Shown here: positions 58,826 through 64,000 of the stretch, in pieces | How positions within the stretch are numbered: the stretch's first letter is position 1 | How the letters are laid out: each line of letters opens with the position of its first letter | Assembly (NCBI RefSeq): GCF_018760785.1 | Contig: NZ_JAHHZO010000016.1 | Coordinates: 1 to 64,000, forward strand | DNA from: Rhizobium sp. CSW-27 | Lineage (GTDB): Bacteria > Pseudomonadota > Alphaproteobacteria > Rhizobiales > Rhizobiaceae | Length of the DNA stretch: 64,000 nucleotides | Direction: 5' to 3' | Notes under the pieces: model-generated | What the model saw: the letters and a program-made list of their open reading frames with translations, nothing else | Databases searched by the model: none | Told to the model about the DNA's origin: nothing | Translations under genes and position numbers: made by a program

Positions 58826-60922
58826 TTACCGCGTAAAGCTCTGGGCGTTGCCGGCGTCCACATTGATGATGTTGCCCGTCGACTTGGCCGAAAGATCCGA
58901 AGCCAGGAAGTAGATGGCTTCGGCGATATCCTCCGGGAACACGTTCAGCTTCAGCATGGAGCGCTTGCGGTAATGCTCCTCCAGATCGCTCACCTCGATC
59001 TTGGAAGAGGCGGCGCGCTGTTCGCGCCATTCGCCGTTCCAGATTTTTGAGCCGCGCAGCACCGCATCCGGGTTGACCGTGTTGACGCGGATGCCGGCAT
59101 CTGCGCCCTCGAGCGCCAGGCAGCGGGCGAGATGGATCTCGGCGGCCTTCGCGGTGCAATAGGCCGAGGCATTCGGCGAGGAGGCAAGGCCGTTCTTGGA
59201 GGCGACGAAGACCACGTTGCCGCCGAGGCCCTGACGCCGGAAAAGCCGGAAAGCTTCACGTGAAACAAGGAAGTAGCCGGTGGCGAGAATGCCGATGTTC
59301 TTGTCCCACATGGCAAGCGTCGTCTCTTCCACCGGCGCGGAGGAGGCAATGCCTGCATTGGAGACGAGAATATCGACGCCGCCGAATTCGACGCAGGCTG
59401 CGGCGAAGGCGGCGGTCACGGCCTCTTCCTTCGTGACATCAAGCTGCACGGCGCGCACGCTATCTGCGCTGTAGCGCTTGGCGAAATCGGCCTTTGCGGC
59501 GTCCAGCGCTTCGGCATCGATATCGGCCAGCACCACGCAGGCGCCTTCCGCCATCAGCCGTTCGGCCGTTGCCCGGCCGATGCCGCCGGCACCGCCGGTG
59601 ACGAGGGCGACGCGGCCCGCCAGGCTCTTCGGCTTCGGCATGCGCTGCAGCTTTGCCTCTTCCAGCAGCCAGTATTCGATGTCGAAGGCTTCCTGCTCGG
59701 GAAGGCCCTGATACTCGGAGACGGTGGAGGCGCCGCGCATCACGTTGATGGCGTTGACGTAGAACTCGCCGGCAATACGCGCCGTTGCCTTGTCCTTGGC
59801 AAAGGACAGCATGCCGACGCCCGGAACCAGGAAGATGACCGGGTTCGGGTCGCGCATCTTCGGCGAATTGTCGTGCTTGCAGCTCTCGTAATAGCGGGTG
59901 TAATCGGCGCGGTACTCCTCCAGCGCCTGATCGAGACCGGCAATCGCGGCATCCACATCCGGATTGGCCGGGTCGAAGTCGAGGATCAGCGGGCGGATCT
60001 TGGTGCGCAGGAAGTGGTCCGGGCAGGAGGTGCCGAGCGCGCCAAGCGGCTTCAGGTTGTTCGAATTGACGAATTCGAGCACGGCCTCCTGATCGTCGAA
60101 ATCGCCGAGCTTGCGCTCGGCCTTGCCGATGCGGCCACGGATTTCCGGCATAAGCTTTGCCGCAATGGCGCGGCGCTCGGCGGCCGGCAGGCTCTCGGCA
60201 ACGGCGCCGCCGAAGATCACCTTGCCTTCGGTCTGAGCCGCAAACCACTCGATCGCCTTGTTGATGATCGCAAGCGTCAGTTCGTAGCAATCCTTTGCAT
60301 CATTGGCCCAGGTGAACAGGCCATGGCTTTCCAGCACGACACCCTTTGCATTCGGGTTCGCCTTTACGAAGGCTTCGAGATCGAGGCCCAGCTGGAAGCC
60401 GGGGCGGCGCCAGGGCAGCCAGCCAATGTCCGATCCGAAGATCTGCTGCGTCAGTTCCTTCGAATTCTTCGAGGCCGCGATTGCGATGATCGCATCCGGA
60501 TGCATGTGATCGACATGGGTGAAGGGAACGAAACCGTGCAGCGGCGTATCGATGGAGGCGGCGCGCGGGTTCAGGTTGAAGGTGCAGTGCGGCAGGAAGC
60601 CGACCATGCGGTCTTCGTCGTGAACGCCCTGATAGATGCCCTTCAGGGCTTCCAGCTTTTCCTGGTAGAGGGTCGCGAAGCCGTCGAGCTTGATCGTGCC
60701 GACATCGCCGCCGGAGCCCTTCACCCACAGAACCTGAACCTTCTCACCCGTCAGCGGGTCGGTTTCCATCACCTTGGCGGAGGTATTGCCGCCGCCGTAA
60801 TTGGTGATGCGCTTGTCGGCGCCGAGCAGGTTGGAGCGATAGAGCAGCTTGCCCGGCTCATCGAGCGTGGCCGCGTAAGCATCATCCCAACGGTTTTCGA
60901 GAAGGCGGGTTTGGCCCGACAT
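58826..60922 (-). CDS. rhaD: Bifunctional rhamnulose-1-phosphate aldolase / short-chain dehydrogenase
   Basis: 698 residues from ATG 60922, with GGGAGGACTTTCC upstream. The N-terminal class II aldolase domain (about 1-420) includes NYGGGNTSAKVM, HVDHMHPDAIIAIAAS (zinc histidines) and LESHGLFTWAND. The C-terminal SDR domain (about 430-698) has VALVTGGAGGIGRATAERL (NAD site) and SAYCTAKAAEIHL (YxxxK). It splits rhamnulose-1-phosphate into dihydroxyacetone phosphate and L-lactaldehyde, and the dehydrogenase half presumably oxidises or reduces lactaldehyde. First gene of the rhaD-rhaI operon, divergent from rhaR across a strong inverted repeat. Confidence 0.95.
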   Translation of the reverse strand: MSGQTRLLENRWDDAYAATLDEPGKLLYRSNLLGADKRITNYGGGNTSAKVMETDPLTGEKVQVLWVKGSGGDVGTIKLDGFATLYQEKLEALKGIYQGVHDEDRMVGFLPHCTFNLNPRAASIDTPLHGFVPFTHVDHMHPDAIIAIAASKNSKELTQQIFGSDIGWLPWRRPGFQLGLDLEAFVKANPNAKGVVLESHGLFTWANDAKDCYELTLAIINKAIEWFAAQTEGKVIFGGAVAESLPAAERRAIAAKLMPEIRGRIGKAERKLGDFDDQEAVLEFVNSNNLKPLGALGTSCPDHFLRTKIRPLILDFDPANPDVDAAIAGLDQALEEYRADYTRYYESCKHDNSPKMRDPNPVIFLVPGVGMLSFAKDKATARIAGEFYVNAINVMRGASTVSEYQGLPEQEAFDIEYWLLEEAKLQRMPKPKSLAGRVALVTGGAGGIGRATAERLMAEGACVVLADIDAEALDAAKADFAKRYSADSVRAVQLDVTKEEAVTAAFAAACVEFGGVDILVSNAGIASSAPVEETTLAMWDKNIGILATGYFLVSREAFRLFRRQGLGGNVVFVASKNGLASSPNASAYCTAKAAEIHLARCLALEGADAGIRVNTVNPDAVLRGSKIWNGEWREQRAASSKIEVSDLEEHYRKRSMLKLNVFPEDIAEAIYFLASDLSAKSTGNIINVDAGNAQSFTR

Positions 60923-61009
60923 GGAAAGTCCTCCCAGGTGTTCATGTCGCTTGCCCGGCGGGCGAAGCATCTCCTTTGGCTGCAGGATATCGCGCAGGCC
61001 GGGGGCGCT

Positions 61010-61082
61010 TGTCAATCACAAACGATCATGAATGCGCATTGTGCGCCGCAATATAATCTTTTTTGATCGTTCATGATTGACA
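61010..61082. promoter_or_regulatory. Rhamnose operator: inverted repeat between rhaD and rhaR
   Basis: TGTCAATCACAAACGATCA (61010-61028) and TGATCGTTCATGATTGACA (61064-61082) are inverted copies matching at 17 of 19 positions, 35 bases apart. They sit in the only promoter region for both rha transcripts, so they are the obvious RhaR binding sites, perhaps with DNA looping. TTGACA elements lie within the arms in both outward directions. Confidence 0.7.
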
Positions 61083-61123
61083 GGGTGAAGGCATTGCGAA
61101 TAAATCGAAGCAAGGAGGACCCC

Positions 61124-61936
61124 ATGCACGAACGTGAGCGCCATCGCATCATTCTGAGCGCCATCCAGGAAAAGCCTGTGGTGACGGTGCAGGATATTGC
61201 CGAGCTGACCGAGGCTTCCGAGGCCACGATCCGGCGCGACATCGCGGCGCTGCATGTGCAGGGCAGGCTCCGGCGTGTGCGTGGCGGGGCGGAAGCGGTG
61301 CATCCGCCGCAGCAGGGCAATCTGGCGGCGCGTCCGTTCCGGGTGTCCGAATCGGTCAATATCGACAAGAAACGCGCAATCGCGCGCGCGGCGATCGAAC
61401 TGTGCGACGAAGGCGATTCGGTCATCATCAATGGCGGCACGACCACCTTCCAGATGGTGCATTTCATGTCGGCCAGGCGCCTGCAGGTGATGACGAATTC
61501 CTTCGCGATTGCCGAGCATCTGCTCAAGCATTCCAAGTGCACGGTCTCGGTGCCGGGCGGCGCGATCTATCGCGACCAGAGCCTGATCCTGTCGCCCTTC
61601 GAGAATGACGCGATCCGCAATTTCTATGCGCGGCGCATGTTCATCGGTGCGCAGGGCATTTCCGCCCATGGCGTGATGGAGCCGGACGCGCTGGTGATCC
61701 AGAGCGAACAGCGGCTGATGCGCCAGGCGGACGAGCTGATCGTCATGGTCGATTCCAGCAAGTTTGCCCGCCGCTCCAGCATGATTCTCTGCCCGCTCGA
61801 GAATGTCTCGACCATCATCACCGATGATGGCGTGCCGGACGAGGCGGTGACGATGCTGGAGGCGGCCGGCGTGAAGGTTCTGACGGTCAAGCCCATGGCG
61901 GCGACCGGCAAGGAGGATGCTTCCTCGGTCGCTTGA
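61124..61936 (+). CDS. rhaR: DeoR/GlpR-family transcriptional regulator of rhamnose catabolism
   Basis: 270 residues from ATG 61124, with AAGGAGG upstream. The N-terminal DeoR helix-turn-helix has MHERERHRIILSAIQEK and ASEATIRRDIAALH..GRLRRVRGGA. The C-terminal sugar-phosphate sensor domain has DSVIINGGTTTFQMVHFM and LMRQADELIVMVDSSKF. In R. leguminosarum the DeoR-type RhaR is the negative regulator of both rha transcripts; the inducer is a pathway intermediate. It is the first gene of rhaRST and presumably autoregulated through the inverted repeat upstream. Confidence 0.92.
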   Translation: MHERERHRIILSAIQEKPVVTVQDIAELTEASEATIRRDIAALHVQGRLRRVRGGAEAVHPPQQGNLAARPFRVSESVNIDKKRAIARAAIELCDEGDSVIINGGTTTFQMVHFMSARRLQVMTNSFAIAEHLLKHSKCTVSVPGGAIYRDQSLILSPFENDAIRNFYARRMFIGAQGISAHGVMEPDALVIQSEQRLMRQADELIVMVDSSKFARRSSMILCPLENVSTIITDDGVPDEAVTMLEAAGVKVLTVKPMAATGKEDASSVA

Positions 61937-61993
61937 GAAACGACCGGCCGGGGAGGGGGAGATCAACCGGACTATCTTTGGGAGGAGTGAAAC

Positions 61994-62998
61994 ATGAAAC
62001 TGACAAGACGGCATTTCGGCGCGGCAACGCTGGCGCTCGCGGCATCGGTCTCGCTGGCCGGCATGGCTTCGGCAGCCGACATGAAAATCGCGCTGGTGGT
62101 GAAGTCGCTCGGTAACGGCTTCTTCGAAGCCGCCAACAAGGGCGCGGAAGAGGCTGCCAAGGAACTCGGCGGCGTCAAGATCATCTATACCGGTCCGACG
62201 ACCACGACGGCCGAAGGCCAGATCGAAGTGATCAATTCGCTGATCGCGCAGGGCGTGGATGCGATTGCCATCTCCGCCAACGATCCGGATGCGGTCGTCC
62301 CGGCTCTGAAGAAGGCGGCGCAGCGCGGCATCAAGGTCATCTCCTGGGATTCGGGTGTCGCACCGGCCGGTCGCATCATGCATCTCAACCCGTCCTCCAA
62401 CGAGCTGATCGGCAAGATGTGCCTGACGCTCGCCAAGGACCATCTGCCGGGCGGCAAGGGCGATTTCGCCATTCTCTCGGCCACCACCACCTCCACGAAC
62501 CAGAACATCTGGATCGCGGAAATGAAGAAGCAGCTCAAGGATTTCCCGGGCCTCAACCTCGTCACCACCGTCTATGGCGATGACCTTGCCGACAAGAGCT
62601 ATCGCGAAGCGCAAGGCCTGCTCACCTCGCAGCCGAACGTGAAGGTCATCGTCGCGCCCACCACGGTCGGCGTTCTGGCCGCCTCGCAGGCGGTGAAGGA
62701 TGCGGGCAAGATCGGTCAGGTCTACGTGACAGGCCTTGGTCTTCCCTCCGAAATGGCCGGCGCCATCAAGTCCGGTGCCACCAAGGAATTCGCGATCTGG
62801 AACCCGATCGATCTCGGCTATTCGGCGACCCAGATCGCCTATCACCTGGTCAAGGGTGACGCGACCGGCAAGCCGGGCAGCGAGATCAAGGCCGGTCGCA
62901 TGGGCACGATCAAGGTCGGCGACAATGGCGAGGCCGCCATGGCCGATCCGTTCGTCTACGACGCCAAGAACATCGACCAGTTCTCGAAGATCTTCTGA
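61994..62998 (+). CDS. rhaS: Rhamnose ABC transporter, periplasmic binding protein
   Basis: 334 residues. The signal peptide spans 1-28 (MKLTRRHFGAATLALAASVS, cleavage after ..MASA before ADMKIAL). It is a type I sugar-binding protein of the autoinducer-2/rhamnose class: ALVVKSLGNGFFEAANKGAE, SLIAQGVDAIAISANDPDAV, LSATTTSTNQNIWIAEM. GGAGGAG precedes the ATG. Gene order rhaR-rhaS-rhaT matches the known rhizobial rha locus. A palindromic repeat follows directly, before rhaT. Confidence 0.94.
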   Translation: MKLTRRHFGAATLALAASVSLAGMASAADMKIALVVKSLGNGFFEAANKGAEEAAKELGGVKIIYTGPTTTTAEGQIEVINSLIAQGVDAIAISANDPDAVVPALKKAAQRGIKVISWDSGVAPAGRIMHLNPSSNELIGKMCLTLAKDHLPGGKGDFAILSATTTSTNQNIWIAEMKKQLKDFPGLNLVTTVYGDDLADKSYREAQGLLTSQPNVKVIVAPTTVGVLAASQAVKDAGKIGQVYVTGLGLPSEMAGAIKSGATKEFAIWNPIDLGYSATQIAYHLVKGDATGKPGSEIKAGRMGTIKVGDNGEAAMADPFVYDAKNIDQFSKIF

Positions 62999-63017
62999 TC
63001 CGCATGTTGTGAAAATT

Positions 63018-63143
63018 CCCCCTCTGGCCTGCCGGCCATCTCCCCCACAAGGGGGGAGACCTCTTGTTGCATCGCTCAGTGTGATGCCGCGAGGGTGCGG
63101 CAGGTGAGCCCCTCCCCCTTGTGGGGAGGGGTTGGGGAGGGGG
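63018..63143. repeat. Palindromic mosaic repeat between rhaS and rhaT
   Basis: A 126-base element begins CCCCCTCTGGCCTGCCGGCC, almost identical to the inverted right end of the element at 43608-43852. It has two hairpins: TCTCCCCC-ACAA-GGGGGGAGA and CCCCTCCCC-CTTGT-GGGGAGGGG, and the segment GCGGCAGGTGAGCCCCT also recalls the central palindrome at 43692. It fills the gap inside the rhaRST operon. Confidence 0.85.
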
Positions 63144-63161
63144 CTTTGGGTGAAATCAACA

Positions 63162-64000
63162 ATGAATGCTGTGGCACCGATGACCATCACCAAGCCGCTG
63201 GCCGATCAGGCGCCCGTTCTGGAAATGCGCGGCATCAGTCAGATCTTTCCGGGCGTGAAGGCGCTCGACCGGGTGTCGATCAGCCTCCATCCCGGTGAGG
63301 TCACCGCGCTCATCGGCGAAAACGGTGCCGGCAAGTCCACGCTCGTCAAGATCCTCACCGGCATCTACCGGCCGAGCGAGGGCGAGATCCTGCTCGACGG
63401 GCAGCCGGTGCAGTTTTCCAGCGCCCAGGCCGCCATCGATGCGGGTGTCACGGCGATCCATCAGGAAACCGTTCTGTTCGACGAACTGAGCGTCGGGGAA
63501 AACGTCTTCCTCGGCCATGCGCCGCGCACCCGGTTCGGCACCATCGACTGGCGCACCATCAATGCCCGCTCGCGCGCACTGCTGCGGCAGCTGGAAAGCG
63601 AGATCGATCCGACGATCCGGCTGAAGGATTTGTCGATCGCCCAGCGCCATCTGGTTGCGATTGCCCGTGCGCTTTCCGTCGAAGCCCGCATCGTGATCAT
63701 GGACGAGCCGACGGCCGCACTGTCGCGCAAGGAGATCGACGATCTGTTCCGCATCGTGGAAGGGTTGAAGCGGCAGGGCAAGGCGATCCTCTTCATCAGC
63801 CACAAGTTCGATGAACTCTATGAGATCGCCGAGAACTTCGCCGTCTTCCGCGATGGCAAGGCGGTTGGCCACGGACGCCTGAAGGACACGCCGCAGGCGG
63901 AGATCGTCCGCATGATGGTCGGCCGCGACGTGAATGACGTCTTCCCGAAGACGAGCGTCGAGATCGGCGATACCGTGCTCTCCGTCGAGGGCTACAGCCA
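63162..64000 (+). CDS. rhaT: Rhamnose ABC transporter, ATP-binding protein (3' end outside window)
   Basis: The frame is open from ATG 63162 to the window edge (279 codons seen). ATG 63180 is an alternative start. It is a sugar ABC ATPase of the tandem-domain type, with only the first domain complete: Walker A LIGENGAGKSTL, Q-loop IHQETVLFDELSVGENVFLG, signature LSIAQRHLVAIARAL (the usual LSVAQQ variant of sugar ATPases), Walker B IVIMDEPTAALSRKE and switch His FISHKFDEL. It powers rhamnose import with RhaS and the permeases expected downstream. The ribosome-binding site is weak, and a hairpin repeat lies just upstream. Confidence 0.93.
   Translation, partial: MNAVAPMTITKPLADQAPVLEMRGISQIFPGVKALDRVSISLHPGEVTALIGENGAGKSTLVKILTGIYRPSEGEILLDGQPVQFSSAQAAIDAGVTAIHQETVLFDELSVGENVFLGHAPRTRFGTIDWRTINARSRALLRQLESEIDPTIRLKDLSIAQRHLVAIARALSVEARIVIMDEPTAALSRKEIDDLFRIVEGLKRQGKAILFISHKFDELYEIAENFAVFRDGKAVGHGRLKDTPQAEIVRMMVGRDVNDVFPKTSVEIGDTVLSVEGYS

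Overview
The window is chromosomal DNA of a GC-rich alphaproteobacterium, almost certainly a member of the Rhizobiaceae (Rhizobium/Agrobacterium/Allorhizobium group). The signs are the gene order rplU-rpmA-GNAT-GNAT-obgE-proB-proA-nadD-rsfS-rlmH-envC-ctpA-rppH, the lexA-type imuA-imuB-dnaE2 cassette with a GTTC-N7-GTTC box, a large NAD-glutamate dehydrogenase, rhizobial mosaic palindromic repeats, and a rhaDI / rhaRST rhamnose locus laid out as in Rhizobium leguminosarum. The species cannot be named from this sequence. I saw no transposase, phage gene, rRNA or CRISPR array.

Layout. 1-2.4 kb: end of a LysR-type regulator, then a slightly AT-richer accessory patch (PNPOx-like flavoprotein, ClbS/DfsB-family protein) lying on the 3' side of a tRNA-Ser(CGA). 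2.4-14.9 kb: a co-directional core block covering ribosomal proteins L21/L27, Obg, proline synthesis (proBA), NAD synthesis (nadD), ribosome factors (rsfS, rlmH), cell-wall hydrolysis (EnvC-like, CtpA), a divergent polysaccharide deacetylase and rppH. 14.9-25.6 kb: LysR/quinone oxidoreductase pair, bacterioferritin with its ferredoxin, the SOS mutasome imuA-imuB-dnaE2, a small metallopeptidase and a CoA-ester lyase/DUF1737 pair. 25.7-33 kb: leuD, leuB, a PAP2 phosphatase and a three-gene surface-polysaccharide operon (WecA-like transferase, epimerase, WbpM/CapD-like dehydratase).

33-43.6 kb: asd with a structured leader holding a Lys/Thr-rich short ORF, a lytic transglycosylase, beta-carbonic anhydrase, pdxY, the 1585-residue NAD-GDH and an MFS transporter. 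43.6-51.2 kb: a composite palindromic repeat, then purH, a heparinase-like protein, rsmB, htpX, sdhAF4-like DUF1674 and two unknowns. 51.4-57.2 kb: a REC-PAS-GGDEF-EAL response regulator overlapping an RpfC-type hybrid histidine kinase, convergent with an RpfF-type crotonase. This looks like a complete diffusible-signal-factor (DSF) synthesis and sensing module whose output is a GGDEF/EAL protein instead of RpfG. 57.4-64 kb: L-rhamnose catabolism, with rhaD-rhaI diverging from rhaR-rhaS-rhaT across a strong inverted-repeat operator. The window cuts rhaT.

The points most worth following are the rpf-like cluster, the possible Lys/Thr-responsive leader of asd, and the palindromic repeat modules lodged between genes of both rhamnose operons.
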